The notes beneath the pieces are model-generated. The model ran no database searches. It saw only the letters and a list, made by a program, of their open reading frames with translations, and was not told where the DNA came from. From NCBI GenBank assembly GCA_946409475.1, contig CAMJWQ010000048.1, positions 1-13,607 of the forward strand: a stretch of 13,607 nucleotides of DNA, read 5' to 3'. Origin of the DNA: an uncultured Lachnospiraceae bacterium. Lineage in GTDB: Bacteria > Bacillota > Clostridia > Lachnospirales > Lachnospiraceae. This document shows positions 6,398-13,607 of the stretch, piece by piece. How positions within the stretch are numbered: position 1 is the first letter of the stretch; each line of letters begins with the position of its first letter. The translations under genes were made by a program, and so were the position numbers.

Positions 6398-7420
6398 TTA
6401 ACGTATACCGATTTCCTTGTCCGACTCCGACAGCCTGTTATGTTCTTTTATATAAGTAAAAATTTCATCCAGCGTAGTAAAAGCCAAGCACACATAAGTA
6501 TCGGCCGCTCCATAATAAATGGCTATCCTGCCGCTTTCCGAATCATGAATCGTTGCACAGGGAAAGCATACATTAGGAACAAATCCTCTTTCCTCATACC
6601 ATTCTTCCGGAGTCAGCAGGAAATTTTCACACCGGTATTTCACTTTGGAAGGATTATCAATATCCAGAACCGCTCCGCCTATACTGTATACAAAACCATT
6701 ACATGTTCCGCTAACGCCATGATAGAACAAAAGCCATCCTTCAGAAGTTTCAATAGGAGCAGCACCTCCCCCGATTTTAACAGATTCCCACCATTTTGTG
6801 CTATTTCCCATTATGTGTCTGTGCCTTCCCCAAAAAATAAGATCGGGACTCTCACTTAAGAATATGTCTCCAAAGGGAGTATGCCCGCTGTCACTGGGGC
6901 GGCTCAGCATTACATAATTCCCGTTAATTTTTTTAGGAAACAATACCGCATTTCTATTGTAGGGAATAAACGGATTTTCAAGTCTTATAAACTTCTTGAA
7001 ATCTTTCGTCTTGGCTATTCCTATTGACGCACCGTAGAAATCCTGGCACCAGATAATATAATAGGTATCTTCCACTTTCACCAGCCGGGGATCATAGGCA
7101 TACTTAGGCATAAATGAATTTCCTTTTTCATCTGTAAAAGGTATCCTTTTATTGTCGAAATTCCAGTGGATGCCATCTATACTGCTGCCCATATAAATAT
7201 AAGGCACACCATTTATCTGTTCCCCGCGAAAAACACCAATAAATGCATCATGATACGGAATTACCGCACTATTAAAAATTCTCGCCACACCATCCACCGG
7301 GTTTCTTCCTATTATGGGATTTTCCGTATATCTCCATACAGGTGCTCCTGCCAGCTTACCTGGTTTTTCCTGCCAGGGTACGTTTTTTACAACCGGGCTA
7401 ATCATCCTTATACTGTTCAT
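6398..7420 (-). CDS. GH130 subfamily 2 beta-1,4-mannooligosaccharide phosphorylase
   Basis: 340 residues with GH130 five-bladed propeller motifs. The proton-donor-type Asp110 is in KYAYDPRLVKVEDTYYI. Phosphate-binding-type Arg156 is in NRNAVLFP, Arg174 in LSRPSD and His234 in YHGVSG, with a late YYGAADTYV motif. Its length and motif spelling resemble subfamily 2, which phosphorolyses the non-reducing mannose of beta-1,4-mannooligosaccharides to mannose-1-phosphate. It is clearly a paralogue, not a copy, of the next-upstream GH130 gene, which is about 50 residues longer. The start has AAAGGTG about 6 nt before the ATG. Gaps are 29 nt to the upstream gene and 41 nt to the CE2-like gene. Cytoplasmic, no signal peptide. 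Exact chain-length preference cannot be read from sequence. Confidence 0.88.
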   Translation of the reverse strand: MNSIRMISPVVKNVPWQEKPGKLAGAPVWRYTENPIIGRNPVDGVARIFNSAVIPYHDAFIGVFRGEQINGVPYIYMGSSIDGIHWNFDNKRIPFTDEKGNSFMPKYAYDPRLVKVEDTYYIIWCQDFYGASIGIAKTKDFKKFIRLENPFIPYNRNAVLFPKKINGNYVMLSRPSDSGHTPFGDIFLSESPDLIFWGRHRHIMGNSTKWWESVKIGGGAAPIETSEGWLLFYHGVSGTCNGFVYSIGGAVLDIDNPSKVKYRCENFLLTPEEWYEERGFVPNVCFPCATIHDSESGRIAIYYGAADTYVCLAFTTLDEIFTYIKEHNRLSESDKEIGIR

Positions 7421-7449
7421 AATTTCACCTTTACTTTTTAGCCTTTCTA

Positions 7450-8625
7450 TTATTTTAATGATTGTATGATTTTTAAATTATTTTTTATTAATTCACATCT
7501 CTGCGCAACACATGACACAGACCTTAAGGGATCCGAAGGTGTATGAAAAACATAATCCATAAGCTTATCTGTCGTTGTGGTGGCTACATGCAGCCGGGTA
7601 TCACTGGAGGCATAGTAAATATACACATCCCCATTATTTTTAGTTATGGCACCGTTTGTAAACAGGACATTGGACACATCCCCTATGCGTTCGCTTCCCA
7701 TGGGCCCGATCAGATATCCCGATGGTTCCGCAATAACCTTTGCCGGGTCATCTAAGGCTGTCGCAAATGCATAAATAACATATCTGAGGCCTGCTGCCGT
7801 ATTTCGTACTCCGTGAGCCAGATGGATCCATCCCTTTTCTGTTTTGATCGGAACTGCTCCGGCTCCGTTTTTGGATTCCGTAATGGTATGATATTTCCGT
7901 TTGCTTGTTATGACTTCTTCCTTTATCACTGCGTGCTCGATTGATTCACATAAACCGAAACCAATACCGCCGCCTGAGCCTGTATCAATAAATCCATCCA
8001 TCGGTCTGGTGTAGAATGCATACTTCCCATGAACAAATTCAGGATGGAGTACTACATTTCTTTGCTGGGGAGAGTGTAAGGTGACCAGATTAGCAAGCCT
8101 TTCCCATCTTTTCAGATCTTTTGTCCTGACTATTCCCGCCGACGCTACGGCGGCTGATAAGTCATTTACGGAATTGTCTTTGCTCTCCGAGCAGAATACG
8201 CCATAGATGCAGCCGTCCTCATGCTTCGTAAGACGCATATCATAGACATTTGTTTCTTCCGGACAGGTATCTTCCAGTAAAACAGGATAATCCCAAAATC
8301 GGAATCCCTCTATACCGCTGTCACTCTCCGCCACTCCAAAAAAGGACTTTCTGTCATTACCTTCTATTCGCGCCACTAAATAATATTTTCCGTTTAAATC
8401 TATGGCTCCTGCATTCATGACGGAATTTACGCCCAGTCTTTCCATAAAGTACGGATTTGTACGGGGATTCAAATCATATCTCCAAAATAAGGGTATATGC
8501 TCCCTTGTCAGAACCGGGTATTTGTAACGTTCGTAGATGCCATTATAAAAGACCGTTTTTTCATTTTTTCTGGAAATCAGCTTATGATAATCCTCTAACA
8601 ATTCTTCATACCTGCTCTTCCACAT
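7450..8625 (-). CDS. GH130 subfamily 1 4-O-beta-D-mannosyl-D-glucose phosphorylase
   Basis: 391 residues, the usual length for subfamily 1 mannosylglucose phosphorylase. It has an N-terminal helical extension and then RTNPYFMERLGVNSVMNAGA. Asp129 in NVYDMRLTKHEDG is the expected general acid. Arg189 in QQRNVVLHPEF, Arg207 in YTRPMDGF and His271 in AHGVRN are the expected phosphate contacts. The enzyme splits mannosyl-beta-1,4-glucose with phosphate into mannose-1-phosphate and glucose. Its substrate is the product of the epimerase encoded directly upstream. The two genes overlap by 20 nt (8606-8625), and the ribosome site AAGGAG sits inside the end of the epimerase gene about 5 nt before ATG. 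This suggests translational coupling of two consecutive steps. No signal peptide. Confidence 0.92.
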   Translation of the reverse strand: MWKSRYEELLEDYHKLISRKNEKTVFYNGIYERYKYPVLTREHIPLFWRYDLNPRTNPYFMERLGVNSVMNAGAIDLNGKYYLVARIEGNDRKSFFGVAESDSGIEGFRFWDYPVLLEDTCPEETNVYDMRLTKHEDGCIYGVFCSESKDNSVNDLSAAVASAGIVRTKDLKRWERLANLVTLHSPQQRNVVLHPEFVHGKYAFYTRPMDGFIDTGSGGGIGFGLCESIEHAVIKEEVITSKRKYHTITESKNGAGAVPIKTEKGWIHLAHGVRNTAAGLRYVIYAFATALDDPAKVIAEPSGYLIGPMGSERIGDVSNVLFTNGAITKNNGDVYIYYASSDTRLHVATTTTDKLMDYVFHTPSDPLRSVSCVAQRCELIKNNLKIIQSLK

Positions 8626-9796
8626 ATATGCTCCTTCTTATTATCTCGAGACACATCCGCCCATTATGGTAAGGACATTTCCAAGGCTCCACAATTGGCT
8701 TTTTACTAACGGGAATATTATTTTGATCAACCTCCCAAAACCATTCTCCGCCTTCTCGTTTGTCAATCAGATAATTTTTAATATACTGCCATTGGTTCCA
8801 TGCTGCCTTCCGGTATTCCGTTTTAGAGGGATCCCTTTGATAACCATTTAAAAATCCAACCACTGCTTCCGCCTGCACCCACCAGATACGGGAGGTATTA
8901 ACAGCGCCTCTTTCACATTCATTATCCATGGAATGCCCATTGAAGGCCGTTTTATAAATTTGCGCTGTAAGCTCTGCCGTTATGGGATATATTTTTTCCT
9001 CATAAAATTTATCTGCCAGAATTTCAACGCCTCTATCCAAAAGCCAGGCTGCCTCAATATCATGTCCGTAGGAATGAAGGTCAATGATTGAATGCATATT
9101 ACGATCAAAAAATACCTCTAATCTATGCAGCTTGGGATTATATACTTTATCTGCAAACAGATCCAAAATCCGTTTCAGCCTCTCCTTGACCCTTCCATCC
9201 CTGCTGACACGATACAATTCCGTATAGGCCTCAAAAATATGCAAAAGAGTATTCATGGTCTTATTGGCTGTCACACCATTTTCCGATAATTTGTCATTAT
9301 TAATGACATTGAATTCCCTATCGAATGCTTCCAAATAACCAATCCCATTCGTACACTTTTCCTCTATGATATGGAACAGATCATATGCCATTTCCAAAGC
9401 TTCTTTATCTTTATTCCCGGAAGCATCATAGTAAGACGCTAATGCATAGATGCAGAATGCCTGATTATATGTATGTTTGATGGTATCCGCCGGAGTTCCG
9501 TCGTAATTGACAGACCAGTAAATCCCCCCCTTTTCTTTATCCATACAATATTCTTTCATGAATGTGAAACCATGTTCAGCCTCATTCAACAGGCTTTCGT
9601 CTTTTAACAAAAGACAGGCATTGGAAAAGAACCATGTAATTCTGCTGTTTAAGATACAGCCTTTTACTGCTTTTTTATCCAATTGCAGATCATAATCAAG
9701 CCACCCGTAATATCCACCATATTTATCATCACGTAACTTTTTCCAAAATGGAATAATGACATCCAACAGATGTGTTCTCACTTCATTTACCATCAT
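8606..9796 (-). CDS. Cellobiose/mannobiose 2-epimerase (AGE family)
   Basis: 396 residues, an (alpha/alpha)6-barrel of the N-acylglucosamine 2-epimerase superfamily. Expected active-site residues of cellobiose 2-epimerases are present: Arg52 in LNSRITWFFS, His186, His245 and Glu248 in HSYGHDIEAAW, Trp305-Trp306 in SRIWWVQAEA, and His377 in WKCPYHNGR. The enzyme interconverts the reducing-end glucose and mannose of a beta-1,4 disaccharide. In this setting it would turn mannobiose into mannosyl-glucose for the overlapping GH130_1 gene. The start at 9796 follows an excellent AAGGAGG 8 nt or so upstream; a second ATG is the next codon. A 25-nt gap separates it from the DUF624-like gene. Cytoplasmic. 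Whether it prefers mannobiose over cellobiose is inferred from neighbours, not from residues. Confidence 0.92.
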   Translation of the reverse strand: MMVNEVRTHLLDVIIPFWKKLRDDKYGGYYGWLDYDLQLDKKAVKGCILNSRITWFFSNACLLLKDESLLNEAEHGFTFMKEYCMDKEKGGIYWSVNYDGTPADTIKHTYNQAFCIYALASYYDASGNKDKEALEMAYDLFHIIEEKCTNGIGYLEAFDREFNVINNDKLSENGVTANKTMNTLLHIFEAYTELYRVSRDGRVKERLKRILDLFADKVYNPKLHRLEVFFDRNMHSIIDLHSYGHDIEAAWLLDRGVEILADKFYEEKIYPITAELTAQIYKTAFNGHSMDNECERGAVNTSRIWWVQAEAVVGFLNGYQRDPSKTEYRKAAWNQWQYIKNYLIDKREGGEWFWEVDQNNIPVSKKPIVEPWKCPYHNGRMCLEIIRRSIYVEEQV

Positions 9797-9821
9797 AATG
9801 TCTTCCTCCTTCCATACTTTT

Positions 9822-10484
9822 CTATTTTTCTTTTCTATTTGTTCTTTCCGTACGATTGATCATATAATAAAATTCATCGTCTTCTTCCAGTTTCCCCATC
9901 ATTTTTTTGTAATAGAGTGTCTGTACGAAAACAAGAACTTCCAGTGCAAATAAGAAAAATGTTCCGGTAAAAAACAATACAATGCCCCATGCTGTTGAAG
10001 CAAAAAAAGTACACAATACCATAATTGCAAAAACCGGCACCAGGTATTGCGGTTTCAGTAACATACAAAGCATCACTTCCATGAGACTTACTTTTTCATT
10101 AACAAATGTATAATATCCTGCGATATATAACATAAAAACCAGCAGGAAAGAAATCAACGCCAGGCATACAACCGAATACATAAACAGTTCTGCCTTTGCT
10201 GCCATAAGCATACCGGCAATATTCAGCAATAAAATAACATTAATCGGACAGAAACGCATGAGTTTAAGTGCCTTTTTCAGATATTTAAAATAAGTTTTTA
10301 CAACACTGTCATTAATATCCAATTTTTTATAGATTGCATCTTTACCAAGCATAAATGCAGTTCCCAATACAGGCATAGCAAATAAATTACCTGATAAGAA
10401 TATCATTCCAAAAACAAGCATACTGGTAAATAGGACAATATGGATTGCTGATATAATCTTATAAAAGAGTGACTCTCTTGTCAT
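9822..10484 (-). CDS. DUF624/YesL-like integral membrane protein
   Basis: 220 residues with several hydrophobic helices (about 10-35, 78-97, 99-126, 146-165 and 166-192). It ends in a charged cytoplasmic tail (EEDDEFYYMINRTERTNRKEK). The pattern of a first helix, a Pro-x-x-Gly motif (AMPVLGTAF), then a basic helix VKTYFKYLKKALK matches my recollection of the DUF624 (YesL) family. That family is often embedded in Gram-positive carbohydrate ABC-transporter operons and has no settled function. The ATG overlaps the stop of the MalG-type permease by 4 nt (ATGA), which implies coupled translation and a job linked to the importer. It has no EAA loop, so it is not a third permease. The family call is moderate; the membrane nature is clear. 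Confidence 0.7.
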   Translation of the reverse strand: MTRESLFYKIISAIHIVLFTSMLVFGMIFLSGNLFAMPVLGTAFMLGKDAIYKKLDINDSVVKTYFKYLKKALKLMRFCPINVILLLNIAGMLMAAKAELFMYSVVCLALISFLLVFMLYIAGYYTFVNEKVSLMEVMLCMLLKPQYLVPVFAIMVLCTFFASTAWGIVLFFTGTFFLFALEVLVFVQTLYYKKMMGKLEEDDEFYYMINRTERTNRKEK

Positions 10485-11308
10485 GATTTGATAGCTCCCG
10501 CCAATCCGTAGAAGATATATTTCTGTAAGCAGAGATATGCAATACCAATCGGTATGATACCCAGTAAAATTGCTGCTGCAACGATTTCAAACGGGGTCGC
10601 CATATTACCAAAGAATTGATAGAGCGCAACCGTAAAAGTCTGTACATTTTTTCTCAAATAAAGATTCGGAATATAGAAATCGTTGTAATATCCAATACCA
10701 TTTAAAATCAGCAATGTTGTACACGCCGGCTTTAATAAAGGCAAGATAATAACACGGTAAATCGTGAAATAATTTGCGCCATCAATGAGCGCCGCCTCGT
10801 CTAACTCCTTTCCAATAGAAGCCAGTAAGTTAAACATGATATAGATTCCAACGATACCAACACCTGAATATAAAAGGATGACACTTGGCATTTTATTCAC
10901 GAGCTTTAACTTATACATAATCTGGAATACTACTGTTTGTGTCGTAACAACCGGAATAAACATGGTCAATGTAAATAATGTCATGATAATCTTTTTACCG
11001 AAGAATTCAAACCGATGCAATACATACGATACCATTGTCGTAAATATGATCTGAATGCCTAATGATATTGTAAGTATGATTGCCGTATTAATAAGTGCCT
11101 GACCTAATTTACCCACACGGATCGCATATGCAAAATTATACATATTCAACCAATTCTTAGGTGGTGTCAAAACGCCTGTTGCCGAATATTCAGCACCTGT
11201 CTTGAATGCCATAAACAACAATGGAATAATAGGACCTACAGCAAAGATACATGCTCCAATTAAGAAGATATAACGTAACATTTTATACATTTTAGATTCT
11301 CTTATCAT
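10481..11308 (-). CDS. ABC sugar transporter permease, MalG type
   Basis: 275 residues and about six membrane helices. The cytoplasmic EAA loop, which contacts the transporter ATPase, is at residues 171-190 (EAALIDGANYFTIYRVIILP). The N-terminus MIRESKMYKMLRYIF, the TPPKNWLNMYNF segment of the first periplasmic loop and the C-terminal GLAGAIKS are typical of carbohydrate uptake family 1 (CUT1) MalG-like subunits. The ribosome site AGGAGAGG overlaps the last codons of the MalF-type gene, whose stop is only 2 nt away. It pairs with that subunit to form the membrane channel for the oligosaccharide. CUT1 systems usually share a general MsmX-type ATPase encoded elsewhere, and none is present in this window. 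Confidence 0.93.
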   Translation of the reverse strand: MIRESKMYKMLRYIFLIGACIFAVGPIIPLLFMAFKTGAEYSATGVLTPPKNWLNMYNFAYAIRVGKLGQALINTAIILTISLGIQIIFTTMVSYVLHRFEFFGKKIIMTLFTLTMFIPVVTTQTVVFQIMYKLKLVNKMPSVILLYSGVGIVGIYIMFNLLASIGKELDEAALIDGANYFTIYRVIILPLLKPACTTLLILNGIGYYNDFYIPNLYLRKNVQTFTVALYQFFGNMATPFEIVAAAILLGIIPIGIAYLCLQKYIFYGLAGAIKS

Positions 11309-11310
11309 CG

Positions 11311-12174
11311 TTAATCCTCTCCTCTCTTATTAAAGAAACTTTGTAATCCTACTGCGATAACAACAATTACAAATACCATAATGGAAAGTGCTGCCGCAAA
11401 ACCAACACGGTTATCTGCGAATGCGCTTTGTTGAATCTGAATGACCGGTGTCGTGGTTCCATTAGAACCATTCATCATAATATAAGGAATCTCAAATACC
11501 TGAATGGATCCTGATATACTGAGTAGTATATTAATAAATAATACGTTCCGGATTGCCGGAATGGATATGTACTTGATTTCCTGCCACTTTGTAGCTCCGT
11601 CAACCGCTGCCGCTTCAAATAATTCAGAAGGGATTGTCTGTAAACCACCAAAGAACATAATAAAGTTCATCCCATAATATCTCCAGATACTAATCGAAGC
11701 GATTGCCGGATTCACAAGTTTTAAGTTTTGTAACCATTGCTGTTTTAACGCACCAAGCCCAATGGTTTCTAATATTAAATTTAACGTACCTGAATTATTA
11801 AAGAAGATAATGAAAATAGTAGATACAATTACACCATTTAATAAATACGGAATGATCAATACTCCTTTAAAGAAATTCAAGCCACGGAATTTCCCGTTTA
11901 CAAAAACAGCTAATACAAATGCCAATATTAACTGCGGTATTGCTACCAACATATACCAGAGACAATTTTTGAAGACCATGATGTATTGTGGATCCGTCAC
12001 AAGTCTCTTATAATTCTTCAGTCCGATCCATTTTGGTGTGCCCGTTCCTTTAAAATCAGTAAAACTTAAATATACGTTACAAAGAATAGGAATATAGGAG
12101 AATACTAATAAATGAATAACCGGTAATAATAAAAACGCAACAATAATAATTTTGCTGCTTTTTGTTTTTTTCAT
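11311..12174 (-). CDS. ABC sugar transporter permease, MalF type
   Basis: 287 residues from the ATG at 12174 (MKKTKSSKIIIVAFLLLP). This start was chosen because GAGGAG lies about 5 nt upstream. An alternative start at 12255 would add 27 residues translated from the intergenic stem-loop and is unlikely. Six or so membrane helices are present. The EAA loop is at about residues 187-206 (EAAAVDGATKWQEIKYISIP). The first loop LSFTDFKG...KWIGLKNYKRL is characteristic of MalF-like CUT1 permeases. It forms the heterodimeric channel with the following MalG-type subunit and takes sugar from the lipoprotein encoded upstream. An 85-nt spacer with a stem-loop separates it from that gene, which probably lets the binding protein be made in excess. 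Confidence 0.93.
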   Translation of the reverse strand: MKKTKSSKIIIVAFLLLPVIHLLVFSYIPILCNVYLSFTDFKGTGTPKWIGLKNYKRLVTDPQYIMVFKNCLWYMLVAIPQLILAFVLAVFVNGKFRGLNFFKGVLIIPYLLNGVIVSTIFIIFFNNSGTLNLILETIGLGALKQQWLQNLKLVNPAIASISIWRYYGMNFIMFFGGLQTIPSELFEAAAVDGATKWQEIKYISIPAIRNVLFINILLSISGSIQVFEIPYIMMNGSNGTTTPVIQIQQSAFADNRVGFAAALSIMVFVIVVIAVGLQSFFNKRGED

Positions 12175-12197
12175 AACTGCTCCTCTCCTGCAATCAT

Positions 12198-12225
12198 AAG
12201 TGCCCCCTCTGAAGAAGAGGCACTT
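12198..12225 (-). promoter_or_regulatory. Intercistronic stem-loop between binding protein and permeases
   Basis: AAGTGCC (12198-12204) pairs with GGCACTT (12219-12225). An alternative inner pairing is CCTCT (12206-12210) with AGAGG (12216-12220). In the operon direction no U-run follows the stem, so it is more likely an mRNA-stabilising or processing hairpin, or a leaky attenuator, than a full terminator. Stem-loops here are common in CUT1 operons, where binding protein exceeds permease. Confidence 0.6.
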
Positions 12226-12259
12226 TTGTTTGCAGTTCAACCATTGACAATTCAAAAAA

Positions 12260-13607
12260 TTAGTCTACCCATTCCAATCCCAGTTCTTCCTTGTATTCAG
12301 CATAGGCTTTATTCTGTGTTTCCACTTGTTTGTCATACGCTGTCCAGTCATCTGGTTTTGTAGCATCAAGAGCATCAAATAATAATCCTACATATTTGTA
12401 ATCTGCCCACAAGCCTGCTTCTGTCAATACATCCTGGTTAGCAAGTGTATTATCATCTGTTGCCGGCTGCATCAGGGCTGTACATGTTCCTGCTTCTACC
12501 ATATCATCAGCAATTTTGTATAATTCAGGAACTATCGGTTCTACACCTTTTTTATTTGCAATATATCCGCTGTCTGCAATAAACTGCGCATCTTCTGAAA
12601 TATATTCAATGAATGCTCTTGCAGCATCTTTATTTTTTGAAAATTTGCAGATAGCCCAGTTATCGGCCGGAGCTGTTAAGATAAATCTTCCCGCGCCAAA
12701 ATCAGGAGCCGGAGCAAATTTAATAATAGAAGGATCTTTTCCTTCCGGAACACGTCCCTGGATCTGTGGAACAACCCATGAACCAAATAACATCATAGCT
12801 GCTTTACCATAAGCCACGCTGTCCATAGCTACACCAAAATCAGTATAGACTTCCTGTTCAAAGAATCCGTCTGCTTTCCATTGTGTATACATTTTGATTG
12901 TCTTACCAAATGGCTGTTCCGGACTGAACGGATTCTCAATTTTTAGTGTTTCTGCAAAAATATTAGCATCTGCTGCTACATAAGCGGCAAAATCCTGAAC
13001 AGTTGCCATTGGCCAGTTTTCTACTCTATGCATGGAAATAGGCGTCACACCCATATCTTTGAGCTTCCGGCACATTTCATTGAATTCATCTAATGTAGCA
13101 GGAACTTCATCATAGCCTGCTGCTTTTAATACTTCTTCATTGTAAACAACTGCCTGATTGTACGCTCTGCCTGGCATAACACTGTATATATATTCTCCAT
13201 CATTTGGCATTGCTTTTGCATAGTCACCATATTGTTCTACACCTTCTTCAACTGTATAATAGGGTTCTGAATATTGTGCCCATTCAGCAATGCTCCAGTT
13301 CGGAGCTGTGAATACATCCACACTATCATCTTCTACCTGGAATAATGGTCTTAATTCATCTTCATTTGTAATTACATTTAAATTAACTTTAATACCTGTT
13401 TCTTCTGTAAAATTTTCTGCCAATTGTGTTAAATAAGCGGATGACTCGTCACGGTAGGTATTCCCATTTTCATCTTTTTTCTCTTCTCCAAGTACACGGT
13501 TTCCACCATGTGTATATACGCTGATTTCAGTTCCTGCAAGTGATGCAATATCTACCTCTCCTGCTTCTGCTCCCGATTCACTAGTAGTTTCCGGTACTGT
13601 TGCTTTC
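12260..13607 (-). CDS. Sugar-binding lipoprotein of ABC transporter (partial, N-terminus off window)
   Basis: The frame is open from the stop at 12260 to the right edge, giving 448 residues, so the apparent start near 13423 is internal. The visible N-terminal part (PETTSESGAEAGEVD) is a Ser/Thr/Glu/Gly-rich linker of the kind that follows a lipobox. The signal peptide itself lies outside the window. The mature part is a family 1 solute-binding protein: AENFTEETGIKVNL, a DVFTAPNW segment, the FGSWVVPQ motif, and NWAICKFSKNKDAARAFIEY. It captures the oligosaccharide outside the membrane and delivers it to the MalF/MalG pair. From context the ligand is probably a beta-manno- or glucomanno-oligosaccharide, but the binding-site residues do not prove this. 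As first visible gene, it is likely near the operon promoter, which is not in view. Confidence 0.92.
   Translation of the reverse strand, partial: KATVPETTSESGAEAGEVDIASLAGTEISVYTHGGNRVLGEEKKDENGNTYRDESSAYLTQLAENFTEETGIKVNLNVITNEDELRPLFQVEDDSVDVFTAPNWSIAEWAQYSEPYYTVEEGVEQYGDYAKAMPNDGEYIYSVMPGRAYNQAVVYNEEVLKAAGYDEVPATLDEFNEMCRKLKDMGVTPISMHRVENWPMATVQDFAAYVAADANIFAETLKIENPFSPEQPFGKTIKMYTQWKADGFFEQEVYTDFGVAMDSVAYGKAAMMLFGSWVVPQIQGRVPEGKDPSIIKFAPAPDFGAGRFILTAPADNWAICKFSKNKDAARAFIEYISEDAQFIADSGYIANKKGVEPIVPELYKIADDMVEAGTCTALMQPATDDNTLANQDVLTEAGLWADYKYVGLLFDALDATKPDDWTAYDKQVETQNKAYAEYKEELGLEWVD

Noticed and set aside
12175..12255. 27-residue N-terminal extension of the MalF-type permease
   Set aside because: It would translate the intergenic stem-loop and starts without a ribosome site. 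The ATG at 12174 has a clear GAGGAG and the normal MalF N-terminus.

Overview
The window looks like chromosomal DNA of a low-to-moderate GC Gram-positive bacterium, most likely a gut or rumen Lachnospiraceae member related to Roseburia. The reasons are strong AGGAGG-type ribosome binding sites, a DUF6483-type small protein typical of that family, and a gene set closely matching the beta-mannan utilisation loci described in Roseburia. This placement rests on remembered family features, not on a database search.

Right-hand part (about 1696 to the right edge, all on the minus strand): one long, tightly packed operon read right to left. It starts outside the window with a sugar-binding lipoprotein (N-terminus cut off). 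Next come two MalF/MalG-type permeases, a DUF624/YesL-like membrane protein, a cellobiose/mannobiose 2-epimerase, a GH130 subfamily 1 enzyme (mannosylglucose phosphorylase type), a GH130 subfamily 2 enzyme (mannooligosaccharide phosphorylase type), a CE2-type acetylesterase, a CE17-type acetylesterase with a C-terminal beta-rich domain, and a 769-residue fusion of a GH1 beta-glycosidase to a type I mannose-6-phosphate isomerase. Gaps are mostly under 90 nt, and two gene pairs overlap (4 nt and 20 nt).

How the genes work together (established family knowledge plus inference): the ABC importer brings in acetylated (gluco)manno-oligosaccharides and the two esterases strip acetyl groups. GH130_2 phosphorolyses the mannosyl chain. 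The epimerase turns the reducing-end mannose of mannobiose into glucose, and GH130_1 splits mannosyl-glucose into mannose-1-phosphate and glucose. GH1 removes beta-linked terminal sugar. After a mutase not seen here, the isomerase domain passes mannose-6-phosphate to fructose-6-phosphate. No enzyme in the window has a signal peptide, so processing appears cytoplasmic. No endo-mannanase, mutase, transporter ATPase or regulator is visible.

Left-hand part (1 to about 1695): a possible truncated coding remnant at the left edge, then two small plus-strand genes (an unrecognised two-helix membrane protein and a DUF6483-like protein). They are followed by a 710-nt convergent intergenic region with no convincing gene. 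That region carries two separate long imperfect palindromes. One (1395-1631) encloses two short hairpins with the identical hexaloop ACGGAG. These palindromes and the GH1-isomerase fusion are the least ordinary things in the window.
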